From: Bostrychus sinensis
Lineage: Eukaryota > Chordata > Actinopteri > Gobiiformes > Eleotridae
Direction of reading: 5' to 3'
DNA: 64,000 bases
Assembly: GCA_020698575.1 (NCBI GenBank)
Contig: CM036253.1
Location: forward strand, 35,781,219-35,845,218
Part shown: piece after piece, positions 1-10,155 of the stretch
How positions within the stretch are numbered: the stretch's first letter is position 1
Layout: each line of letters opens with the position of its first letter
Made by a program: the position numbers and the translations under genes
Notes under the pieces: generated by a model
What the model was told of the DNA's origin: nothing
Database searches by the model: none
Seen by the model: the letters and a program-made list of their open reading frames with translations, nothing else

Positions 1-1037
1 GAAGGCCTTTCAAGACTGGTTAAAAGACTATCAGTTGGCCTCAAAGAAATTCTGGCAAACCATCCATCACCTCAAGAGTGGGAGGCAGTGCTTCACCAAC
101 ACAATTTACAGTGGAGGCGGGGAGCTGTTGACTTCGACTGGGGATGTTGTTGGACTGTGGCAGGAATACTTTGAGAATTTCCTCAATCCCACTGACACAG
201 CTTCCACTAAGAAAGCAGAGGCTGGGGACTCAGAGGTGGACTCGTCGATCACCCTAGCTGAAGTCATGAGGTGGTCAAAAAGCTTCTTGATAGTAAGAAA
301 CCTGGGGTGGATGAGTTGCTGCCCTGAGGACCTCAAGTCTCTGGATGTTGTGGGGCCGTCTTGGTTGACACATCTCTGCAACATCGCATGGCAGTCGGGG
401 GCTTTTCGAGAAGGGGGACCGGAGGGTGTGTTCCAACTACAAGGGAGATCGCACTCTTCAGCCTCCCCGGCAAAGTCTATTCCAGGGAACATTATCCAGG
501 GTATAATTTGGCTAATAGTGGAACCTCAGATTAAGGAGGAATAATGCGGTTTTCATCCTGGTTGGGCAAGACTGGACCAGCTCAACACCCTCTATCAGGT
601 TCTTGAGGGTTCATAGGAGTTCGCCCAACCAATCCACATGTGCTTTGTGGATTTGGAGAGGGCATTTGACCATGTCCCTCTTGGTGTCCTGTGGGGTCTG
701 AAGCCCTCTGCTAAGGGCTGTCTGTTCTCTGTATAATGGGAGCAGGAGTTTGTTCTGCATTGCCAGCAGTAAGTATGACATGTTCCCCTGCGCATTATGG
801 ACTCCAGCATGGCTGCCCTTTATCACTGGTTCTGTTCATTGTCTTTCTAGGTGCAGCCAGAGGCCAGAGGGAGTCTGGTTTGGGGACCACAGGATTTCAT
901 CTCTACTTTTTGCAGTTGATGTTCTGTTGGCTTCATCAAGCTATCACCTTCAGTGTTCACTGGCGCGGTTTTCAGCCGAGTGTGAAGCAACTGGGATGAG
1001 AATCAGCATGTCCAAGTTCAAGGCCATAGTTCTGGTG
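1..1037 (+). pseudogene. Rex3 (RTE-clade) LINE reverse transcriptase fragment, decayed
   Basis: This aligns by eye with 29118-30200 of the better Rex3 copy. Shared blocks include the sequence for SASKRFWQT, GGELLTxTGDVVG, YFExxLNPT, the region preceding the catalytic motif, and the stretch encoding GMRIS(T/M)SK. The window edge cuts the left end, and homology ends just before the (TG)n tract. Frameshifts and stops are frequent: only a 169-codon frame (35-544) survives, and the catalytic FADD is degraded (TTTTTGCAGTTGATG near 910). It is a non-functional remnant and clearly older than the copies at 27.9 and 45 kb. Confidence 0.85.
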
Positions 1038-1073
1038 TGTTCAGAGACAGGTGCTACACCAGAACACAGCAGC

Positions 1074-1074
<1 letters not shown>

Positions 1075-1122
<48 letters not shown>
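1075..1122. repeat. (TG)n microsatellite
   Basis: Uninterrupted 24 dinucleotide units directly after the Rex3 fragment. Confidence 0.97.
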
Positions 1123-1123
<1 letters not shown>

Positions 1124-2095
1124 TGGTGCAATCAGGGACAGGTGGTGCACCGTCTGTAGACAACACTATACACTTTGCCCTGCATACACCAACTAATAAC
1201 ATGCAGAATCTACAAAACAAATAAGGCTCAGCTGATACAAACACTGTATATACTTATCTTTTCTTGACAATGTTATGTATTCTCTATATACTGTATATGG
1301 TACTCAACAGTATTGAATGTACCACAAATTGAGAGTCCCACTGCAATACTTTACATTTGACCAGTGCACTCCTGTACTCGGCAAAGTACTTGTAAATGCA
1401 TTTTGATAATTTCTCTTTTGATCTGGTTCTCTATTGAGATGTATCCAATATAGGAAAACATATTTCTCTCTCACTTTCTCTGTATTATCACCACCCCAGT
1501 CAATGTTCAATTTTGACAAAACCCTCCAGATCAACCGCCAATGAGAGAATCTTTAAAGGGTCTATATTCTGCCAAATGTCTTTCTCCTCTCTGTCTCCCA
1601 TGTTCTAATGTTCCCTTATCAGAAACAGACCTGTGGTTTTGTGTTTTGCTTGGTTCCACAAACCTCTGTCATTCCCATGAACCATACAGTCTGCTTGCAT
1701 TCATTATTCAAAAAACACAGTACAGCTCTGTATTCTGATTCCGCAACAGCATTTTTACTATATGAGTACCTGAGATTCACTCTGCTGCCCTCTGCTGGTC
1801 TCTTCACCTGTTTCTTTAAAAAGGTGACTAAGATTAGTTTAAAAAGATAAATAAAAGTAAAATGTAGCCCCTCTTTTGACTTACTACACTATATCTTCAG
1901 TATTTATAGATTCAAATTAAATGAACATTAAAACTACATTCAAGCTCCCTGTGAAACACATTTGGATCCAGACCCACCAGTGAATCACTGGTTTAGGTTG
2001 AGTAAGCTGTGATTAATTTGATCACAGACATAGATCACAGTTGTACATTTCAACCCTCAGACATGTAGTAACCTTTTGAACACACGTTACTGTTA
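1123..2095. other. No recognised feature
   Basis: AT-rich non-coding DNA. Short open frames (for example 1541-1738) show no domain or codon pattern that I recognise. Nothing else is seen. Confidence 0.6.
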
Positions 2096-2294
2096 CATCG
2101 CAACAAAAGTAAAAAAAAACAGTCATCTGGATTAGATTTTTCAAGTTGAAGACGTTTCACCTCTTATCCAAGAGGCTTTCTCAATTCTGAAATGAACTGG
2201 TAAGAGAGCTGGTTTATATTTGAATATATATGAATATATATAACTTGAAAAATCTAATCCAGATGACTGCTTTTTTTTTACTTTTGTTGCGATG
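2096..2294. repeat. Near-perfect 52-bp inverted repeat (hairpin repeat)
   Basis: The left arm 2096-2147 and right arm 2242-2294 are near-perfect reverse complements, starting CATCGCAACAAAAGT and ending TCTAATCCAGATGACTG. The ~95-bp loop carries GACGTTTCACCTCTTATCCA, a phrase I associate with terminal regions of dispersed fish repeats, possibly Penelope/Neptune-like. The family name is a guess; the palindrome is directly visible. Confidence 0.85.
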
Positions 2295-2780
2295 CATTTA
2301 CCCTGGACGAGTGAGAGTCTTCACAGACATGTTACTGTTACATGTATACTTCTGCAGTACACATTTTCACTGGAAAATGGTAATGACTCCACAATAGCAA
2401 CATAAAACAGAAATGTGTGTAGTAAGTAGCAGTAGAGGCTATTGCAGTAAAATATAGTGTATTGAGTTTAGGAAATGCATATTAAAAAGTTTTTTTTAAA
2501 AAAGTCTCACTCTTGGTTTGAGGACAAGGTGGCTTTCCCAGTACCTTCAGCCCCTGCATTATGACGATGTCTGTGTATTACATCAGTTCCACAGTGCACT
2601 GCTCTGTACCTGCTCCTCTCTATGGAGGTGAGGTCCGACCCTAACCCTGCACTCTGAGACATGCTCGGACAGGGAGAGGTGATACACAGTACACAGAGTA
2701 CTGAGAAGTACCAGTGGAATGTCCCTCTCACACTCTGCTCTCACAATAGACCTTTATAGATCAGCTCAGTTATATCAGGT
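2295..2780. other. No recognised feature
   Basis: Non-coding. A 74-codon minus-strand frame at 2507-2731 has no recognisable similarity and no convincing splice context. Confidence 0.5.
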
Positions 2781-2811
2781 ATAGTGTCAAATAAAGTGTT
2801 ACCAAAGACAT
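2781..2811 (+). repeat. Solitary terminal sequence of a GGTAACACTTTAT-type element
   Basis: TAGTGTCAAATAAAGTGTTA ends with ACC at 2803 and nearly matches 6694-6714. It is followed by AAAGACAT (2804-2811). The related end at 6714 is followed by the exact reverse complement, ATGTCTTT. See the finding on a possible inversion. Confidence 0.5.
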
Positions 2812-2877
2812 GGAGAAGAGTCTATAACAGTGTTTATCAACCAAGGGTATGGGGACTCTTAGGGGTACTCAAGCACA

Positions 2878-5800
2878 TTGTAGGGCAGGCATGTCCAAAG
2901 TCTGGCCCGCGTGCCAATCACGGCCCCCGATGTAATTTTATATGGCACTTGGTCTTTTTTAAAATTTGTATTATTTATGGCCTGCTGGTGCTCTCAAACT
3001 GTATTAAAAATCAAATAGGCTTAATGTGTAATTTTTTCATTCACCACATGATGGCAGCACCGGTCAGTATCTGTGGTTGGTGTGGCCACTAGAAAGCTTA
3101 TTCTGTGAAACAACATGTCTTTGACAGAGGGAAATCCTCAGATAAATTTAATCATGGCATTATTGGATAAAAAGAGGAAAGTTGATCGCGAAGGTCGTAA
3201 GTTCCAAGACAAATGGAAACAACAGTATCTTTTACTGAAAGTAACAACTGTATTTGCCTAATTTGTCAAGAGACTGTCGGCGTGTTTAAAGAATTCAATG
3301 TTAAAAGACATTATCAAACAAAACATGCTAATGCTTACGAAAAGCTGTCCGAACGTGAACGTGTGGACAAAGCTAAACAACCAGAGGCTGTGCTTTCGAC
3401 CCAACAGCGCTTTTTCTTTCAGGCTCGGGAGTCTGCAGAAAATACCACCAAAGCAAGCTACGAAGTGGCTGTCTTAATAGCAAAACACAGCAAACCGCTA
3501 GCAGAGGGCGAGTTCATTAAAGACTGCGTCATGAAAATGGTGGAAAACGTTTGCCACAAGAAGAGACAGGAGTTTGCTAATGTTTGCCTGGCTCATAACA
3601 CTGTAGCAAGGAGAATTTCATCAAATATCAAAAGACAACTGGGGGTCATGGGAGAACGTTTTGATTACTTTTCATTGGCTTGTGACGAAAGTACAGATGT
3701 ATCTGACACTGGTCAGTTGTTAATATTTTTGAGAGGAGTGGAAGGCGACATGAACATAACAGAGGAGCTGCTCAATCTCCAAAGCATTAAAGGCCAAACA
3801 AGAGGAATGGATTTGTTTGATTGTGTTTGCTCAGCTGTGGATAATATGAAACAACCGTGGAGTAAAGTTAGCGGCATCATTACTGACGGCGCCCCGGCTA
3901 TGGTTGGTGAGCGGAGCGGATTAGCGACACTCATCTGTAATAAAGTAAGAGAAAACAGAGGTAATGCTTTCAAGCTTCACTGTATTATTCACCAGCAAGT
4001 ACTCTGCGCAAAGCATCTCAGATTTGATCACATTATGAAACCAGTGGTAAAGACAATTAATAATAATATAATTAGAGCAAAAGCTCTATATCACCGCCAA
4101 TTTCAGCAATTGCTTCACGACATTCAAGCTGAATACGGAGATGTGATTTATCACACCGATGTGAGATGGCTCAGTCGGGGGACTGCATTACAGCGTTTTT
4201 TCTGTCTCAGGGACGAAATAGGACAGTTTCTGATCCAAAAGGGACAGCCAATGCAAGAGCTGTTGGATTCTGTGTGGCTGGCAGATTTGGCTTTTCTGGT
4301 TGATATAACAAAGCATTTGAATGCGCTGAATGTTAGCCTTCAGGGAAAAGACGCAGTCGTGAGCCAATTATATGGACACATCAAGGCATTTAAAACCAAA
4401 CTGCATCTTTTCCAAAGACACCTGTTGCAAACGGAGCCCCGTACCACACATTTCTCAGCATTGCGCAAGGTTATGGAAAGCCTTTCACAGGACACTATCC
4501 AAGTGCAAATGAGGAAATACGCATTCGCCATTGCGTCTCTTACTGAGGAGTTTAACGAACGCTTTTGTGATTTTGTGTCAATTGAAAAGGACATAATGCT
4601 CTTCTCCTCTCCTTTCTCTGTGAACCCTGATGATGCGCCGCCTCAGCTGCAGTTGGAGCTTATTGACCTGCACTGTGATAACCTGGAGCGTAACAAACAC
4701 CAGCAGCTTTCTCTTGTGGACTTTTACCGCCAGCTGGACAAAGGCTGGTTTACAGAAATACAGACATTTGCCAAAAAAATGTTGAGCTTGTTTGGCTCAA
4801 AATATGTGTGTGAAAAGACCTTTTCTGTCATGAACTTGAATATAAATCGCTTGCCCTCAAGGTTAAGTGACCAACACTTGCGTGACATTCTGCGCATCTC
4901 ATCCACTGCTCTAAAACCAGACCTGGCTCGTGTACTGCAGTCCAGAGCGCAGCATCACCCTTCTCATTAGTGTCAGTAAGTTACTTGTTAACTGGTTCCC
5001 GAATTTAACATTTTAATTCTGTTCAAAATTTTTGACTGTTGCAATCTAAGTGTATGTTTAAATCACAATTAATAATAAAAAACAAACATAGTTATAAATA
5101 TGCATTGCAGGTTTATGGAATTTTCAAAAATGTGCATGTGATTTAATACAGTTATGTACCTCTAGAGATGACAAAAATTACATTATGAACAAACCTCTGA
5201 AATGTCAGAATTCTTAGATATGGAATCACCAGCTGGTTTGGAAATTTATTGGTCAAATCAAAAAATGAAATTTTAAACCTGGTCCGGACAGCAGGGAAAA
5301 TTATAGGCTCTCCTGTCCCTCTTGGCCCACAGGAGCTTTATGTACAGGCTATAAAGAAGGAGCATCCTAGGAGCATATCACACATGTGTTGTACCCTGAA
5401 CATGAACTATTGAGCTCAGGGAGGAGGTACAGGAACCACTGTGTCGACACAATAGGTATAAGCATTCATTCGTACCTGTTTCAGTAAAGCTGTTAAAGAT
5501 AAATGAAATGACTGTGTGGGTGGGGGGGTAGTAAATGTATTGTACTTGTTTGTCACTTATGTGAATTTTCTCTGTGGTGTGTGATCTGTGTGTGTGCAGT
5601 GGCCCATTGATCCAAGAAAAATTTCTCCCAAGGGAGACGCGTAAAAGAAATCTTGATCTTGAAAACAGGTATGTGTTTTCAATTTGGCAGCAGAGATTTA
5701 CCATGATGTTTAAAATGAACCTCAGGTCTCTGTCATACTTGTTCTTTATGCTTTCTCAGTCTCCGAATGTAGAAGACTGGTTTTATAATTTAAAGAAATT

Positions 5801-5965
5801 GTTAAAAAAATACATTTCTTTACATTTCATTCTTTAAAATTCTTCTTATAAAATGTGCAGGCAGTTATATATGTACCGATGGTTCAGCAAATAGGGCTGT
5901 TGGACATACTCTGGTTATTAAATGTGGCCCTCTTAGAAAAAAGTTGGAACACTTCTGTTGTAGGG
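2878..5965 (+). mobile_element. hAT transposon (3,072 bp) with 8-bp target-site duplications
   Basis: The element spans 2886-5957. It is flanked by identical TTGTAGGG at 2878-2885 and 5958-5965, the 8-bp target duplication expected of hAT transposases. The ends are imperfect inverted repeats: CAGGCATGTCCAAAGTCTGG on the left and AAAGTTGGAACACTTCTG on the right. It contains one transposase gene and a ~990-bp 3' region with no other gene. Removing it rejoins the two parts of the older hAT-like element, which supports these boundaries independently. Confidence 0.9.
3154..4970 (+). pseudogene. hAT transposase (Charlie / GTF2IRD2-like group), broken by an early frameshift
   Basis: This is a cut-and-paste transposase. 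The main open frame 3213-4970 encodes 585 residues. A BED-like zinc finger uses C15, C18, H33 and H38. Candidate catalytic acidic residues are D158 (in LACDES) and D225 (in ITDGAP), and the VRWLSRG motif lies near 317-323. The C-terminal hAT dimerisation region (YVCEKTFSVMN ... RLSDQHLRDILR) is intact. The family start is better placed at ATG 3154: that frame gives MALLDKKRKVDREGRKFQDK, typical of this group's N-terminus, and then runs out of frame. A one-base loss around 3227-3235 in the T-rich TATCTTTTACTGA separates the two frames. The copy is therefore almost certainly inactive, although nearly full length. Related domesticated host genes exist, but the flanking target duplications show this is a plain transposon. 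Confidence 0.9.
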
Positions 5966-6363
5966 GATATGTGAAATTATTTGATCAATTGGTAAAGGAA
6001 AGGGAAGTTATTCACATGATTTTATTGTATTTGAAAATATTCATAGGACAAGTATTATTATATAATATTTTTAAGTTGATTTTGAACATAAAATATATAG
6101 TAAAACACGACACAAACACACAAACACAAATAAAAAGTAAAGCTGAGTAATTTAAATATTAAAAAACATTATTATTAATTTTATTTTGTGATTGTTTATT
6201 TTTATTTTAAAGAATTTTTTAAAAATTTTAATTAAAAGAAAAAAAATGCAGGAGAAGTATTATTTACAATATATAGTATAAAGTATAAAATGTTGCTGTA
6301 TATTTTTATGATCATCAAGAGGGGGTACTCATGGTATGACAAAAAAGCCGAAGGGGTACCAGG

Positions 6364-6714
6364 TAACTACAATGTAAGACACAGTGTAACCGCTGTAATA
6401 ACATGTACTTATGTTGTACTTATATGTTGTGTACTTAAAGTTTCTAGATACAAAATAAAATGTAATGAAAACACTTGTTACACTACTGCTCTGTGTAGTG
6501 CATTTGGCTTCTGAAAAAAACAGTATGACTACTTTACTCAGTGGCAATATCCACTTTGGTAGAGTAGTTACATTTTTACCTAGAGACTGTAAGCGCACAA
6601 AAATCCATTATGTAAGTACAACATAGGTACATGTTATTACAAATGTTACACTGTGTGTTACTTTATAAATAAGTAGTTACACTGTATTAAATGTAGTGTA
6701 AATAAAGTGTTACC
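6364..6714. mobile_element. Non-autonomous element with ~50-bp internal inverted repeats
   Basis: The arm 6374-6422 and arm 6611-6661 are reverse complements (core GTAATAACATGTAC / GTACATGTTATTAC). The right end reads ATAAAGTGTTACC (6702-6714), the common GGTAACACTTTAT terminus of fish DNA elements in reverse. No coding sequence. The matching outer terminus on the left side is missing, so this is a partial or rearranged copy. Confidence 0.6.
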
Positions 6715-6755
6715 ATGTCTTTGAATGATGATGTAACATTACAGGAGCCTAAGCC

Positions 6756-7090
6756 TTTATTCAATTCAATTCAATTTCTATAACCCAGTATAACTACAAT
6801 AGTCGCCTAATAGTAGGGCTTCACAAACAGTTAATCAAACATAAACACACAATAAAATTTAACAATAACTACACTAAAGTAAACAGACCCAGGACATCCC
6901 TGTCCTTAGACCCTCCTTCTCAGCCAGGAAAAACTCCTAAATAATCCAGCTGTGGGGGAAAAAAGAAAACCTTATGGAGCCCAAATTGAAGGAGATATCC
7001 TCTCCCAGGATGGACAGGCTATAAATGTGTCTAGCACTGTTAAATAAAGTCCATTAGCTCATCTATAGGATCATAGTTCAACATGAAGGC
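6756..7090 (-). mobile_element. L2-type LINE, 5'-truncated 3' end only
   Basis: On the minus strand this matches the 3' UTR of the long L2 copy at 13010-13357. It has the TTGAATTGAATTGAAT tail, the stretch reading GAGAAGGAGGGTCTAAGGAC, and CTATAGATGAGCTAATGGAC at its inner end. The mutations indicate an old insertion. Confidence 0.8.
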
Positions 7091-8969
7091 AGCACTGCAA
7101 ACTGTACTCATCAATATTTTAGACCAGCTTCTGTGTCTCAGTTGAATATGTCTGATGATCATCACCCTGCCCTACACAGAAGAGGAAGTGGTCCCCAGTA
7201 TCACATATAAACTCTCTATGCCACAGAATGGCAAGAAAAAAATATGAATATTTGAAATATTTATAATTAGAAACAAGAACGTGATGCTAACAGACGCCTT
7301 TATCACCAGTCACTGACCACATGTTGGTTTGCAGTGACTAACAATATACTCTGTAGTATTTGGACTATCTCCAAGTTGACAGAAGGTGAGTCTGTGTCCT
7401 CCCTGTGTCAATATAGTTCTCTCCTCTTCCTCCCCCCACCCATAGACATGCATGTACAGGTGAAATGTAGAAATGAAATGTCTCCTAGTGAATTAATGTG
7501 AAAGTGCATGGCTGTCTGTGTGTGTGTGTGTCTCTGTGTCAGCCCTGTGACTAACTGTCCACTGTCCAGGGTGATTCCTGCCTAAGGCCTACAGCTCCAG
7601 TCCCATGTGACCCCTAACAGAAATGGATGGAAGAAAATAAATTCATTAATTTCAGGTGAAACGAGACCTATGGACACACCTAAATATCTCAGTAACATGT
7701 AACAACATAAGACAAACTCCTGCAGAGCCGGAGACAAAGTGTCTTTTCAGTGTGTTAAAACATGTGTTAGTAAAAATAAATTTGATCTGATACTGTTCAG
7801 TTTTGTTTGGACAAACCTGGATGCTAAATGTGTCTAATGGCCAGGCAGTGTTACATGCAATGTTTATGCTGGAATAGAAACCCAGCAGACAGAGGCGAGG
7901 TGAGGCAGGCACTTTTTCTGCTTAGCTCTGGTTTGTCCTCAGCTGCTGTACTCCTCTGTCCTGTCCTCTTATTTTGGCTCTTTCTAAATATACGTCCACA
8001 GGCCCGGGGAGTTAACCCCGGCGGGACAGTTCTACCAAAAAGAGCCTCTCTCCCTGCACTCTCTCTGTTCTAGATCTGAAAACACCGTTACGACATCAGC
8101 ACTAACACTGTGTTCTGTCTCTGCACCAGTCTGTGTGTCCTGTGTGTGTCCCACTGAACCACTGCACTGACCCCAGTGTCCTGCTGTTCCTCTCAAACAC
8201 AGACAACCATTCACTCTCACATTCATTCACCAGGGGCAATTAAGACTCATCATTTCACCTGTACATGCATGTCTTTGGACTATTTTCTTTACAGCTATAC
8301 CTACATGTCAGAATGAAGCTTTATGTTAGAAACTCCCCAGTCTGTGCACCACTGGCCCAAACAAACGTGGCAGTTTGCCGTTTTTGCCATAAAACACCAG
8401 AATACAGTGTATTATGAGCAGTTGTGTACTTATTTCTGAACCGGGACAGCAGCAGAAGCCAGTTGTACAAGGACTTGTGGAAAAAGTGGGTTTGTTTGAA
8501 TGTGGTCGTTAAGTTGGACGTCAAGACTTTACTGTTGTTAAAATGAAAACAAGATGAAGAGAGAAAAAAAAACACAGATGACTAACAATGTGTACTTCAG
8601 CAGAACCAACAGCTGACAAAGGAAAGCACTAAACGCCGTTAATCAGGTCAGAGAAATTATTAAATTAGCTTGGTAGCCAGTGCTACTTTGGTTAGCTTCC
8701 GCATTCATAACACAGCTGCAGATAAACAGCTGTGATTGGCCAGCTCCAAATTGCAAACACTTCACTTTGGGATTAGTGCTTACCTTCTTCACCGGTTGGT
8801 TTTGGCGAAGTCCTCATTGTTGGTCAGCCCTCTTTTTTCTTCATCTTATTGCCATCTTAATAACAGTAAAGTACCGTTGACGTCTGACGTAACACCACAT
8901 TGAAAAAGAAAAAGACATTCTCTTCAACTCTTTGTGCAACTGGCTTCTGTTGCCTTATTCAGAAATAGT

Positions 8970-8973
<4 letters not shown>
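7091..8973. other. No gene; possible fragment of a dispersed repeat near 7500-7650
   Basis: Non-coding. 7535-7640 (CCAGGGTGATTCCTGCCTAA ... ATGGATGGAAGAAAA) resembles the 3' part of a common fish interspersed repeat, at low confidence. Open frames at 7828, 8321 and 8680 have no recognisable similarity. Confidence 0.4.

Positions 8974-9036
<63 letters not shown>
8974..9036. repeat. (TA)n microsatellite
   Basis: About 31 uninterrupted TA units directly left of the element starting at 9037. Confidence 0.97.
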
Positions 9037-9039
<3 letters not shown>

Positions 9040-10120
9040 GGCTGTCAGCGTTAACGCGTTAACGCATGCGATTAATAGAAAATAAATTAACGCGTTAAAA
9101 TTTATTAACGCAAATTAATCACACAATCTGTTTTGCCGTAACAGCAGCGCTACTCAAAGCATTTTGGAGGGCATGAAGCAGTGTTGGGGGCACGTGACCG
9201 TCTTGGAAATGTGCGTATATCACAACATTGACTTGTTTTCACGGTGAACGACCCGCGCGTCCACAGAGGAGAGAGAGCAGCTGCCACACACACGTTTGCC
9301 TGTGGTTCGACTTCAGGACAAGTCCACTGCTTTGGCCGCTGCACTACAGCCCTCTCCTTTCCCTCCCCTCATGAGTCTCGTGTAAAACTTTTTACTAATA
9401 AATGTTGCGTGTGCTTTTTATATCGCTTCCTTTCACTGCCTCTGTCCGTGCGCGTTCCTGGGAGCCAGGCACGTAATAGCTGAAGCTAAGTAAATCACAG
9501 TATCAATGTAATAATAATAATAATAATGCATTTCAAATACAGAAACGCCAAATTAGCATACTCCTTTTACAAAAGTGCATGATTCAATGTGTAAAAAAAT
9601 TAAAATAAAAAATAGGCGGCGAGTTAACCCCCCCCCCAATATTTCACCCAAAGTTACGACCTTGCTGGGAGCTGTGCTTTCTGTGCGTCCTGAACCCATG
9701 GTGAGAGCGGGGGGCGATCCATGGCCATCCCTAAACTTAAGTAGCCACAAGCCGCAAACTCCTACAAACCATTCGTTTTCCATAAAGCGTCAGTTCTCGA
9801 CTCAGAGCGGCAGGCTCCCGGCGGACAGGTGACCGTGCCCCGCCCCTGTCCGCAGCACTGAGAGGAGCAGAGGAGAGGCTCAGGTGTCTGCAGTAGATTT
9901 AATGCAGAGCACAGTTCAGCAGACACTGTTATCTCAGTTACTACACAGACTTATTAAAGGCTCTCTCACAATATTCAGAAGTTATTTCTGAGATGTATTT
10001 TTTTATCCAAGTAAAAACACACTCAACCTCTCTAGACTTTTTTTTTATTTAAACGTTGCATATTGTCATGGAAAATCTATCAAGTTATACATTTGATTAA
10101 TCGTGATTAATCACAGCCCA
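9037..10120. mobile_element. Non-autonomous DNA element with TTAACGCG-type palindromic ends
   Basis: The left end reads TAGGGCTGTCAGCGTTAACG followed by GCATGCGATTAAT. The right end reads TGATTAATCACAGCCCA, the reverse complement of TGGGCTGTGATTAATCA, so the outer GGGCTGT and the inner GATTAAT motifs are inverted. The interior (1.0 kb) has short GC-richer pieces (9240-9480, 9660-9860) without a recognisable gene. It is similar to widespread hAT-like fish repeats. No clean target duplication was found because the left flank is a (TA)n tract and the right flank abuts an L2. Confidence 0.6.
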
Positions 10121-10155
10121 AGAGTGTGATTAATCAGATTTTTTTTTTTTTATCG

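Larger units (their letters stand above)
2828..6361. mobile_element. Older non-autonomous hAT-like element, interrupted by a younger hAT
   Basis: The left part 2828-2877 begins CAGTGTTTATCAACCAAGGG and continues with GGGGTACTC, a typical hAT terminal inverted repeat. The sequence resumes after the inserted element at 5966 (GATATGTGAAATTATTTGA), and the right part near 6312-6358 has GGGGGTACTCATGGTATGAC and AAGGGGTACC, resembling the other end of the same family. The extreme right end is lost where the inverted-repeat element at 6364 begins. It carries no coding capacity of its own. Family assignment comes from remembered hAT end sequences. Confidence 0.55.

Noticed and set aside
3213..4970. 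Domesticated host gene of the GTF2IRD2/ZBED type
   Set aside because: The exact 8-bp target duplications, inverted ends and a frameshift mark it as an ordinary transposon copy.
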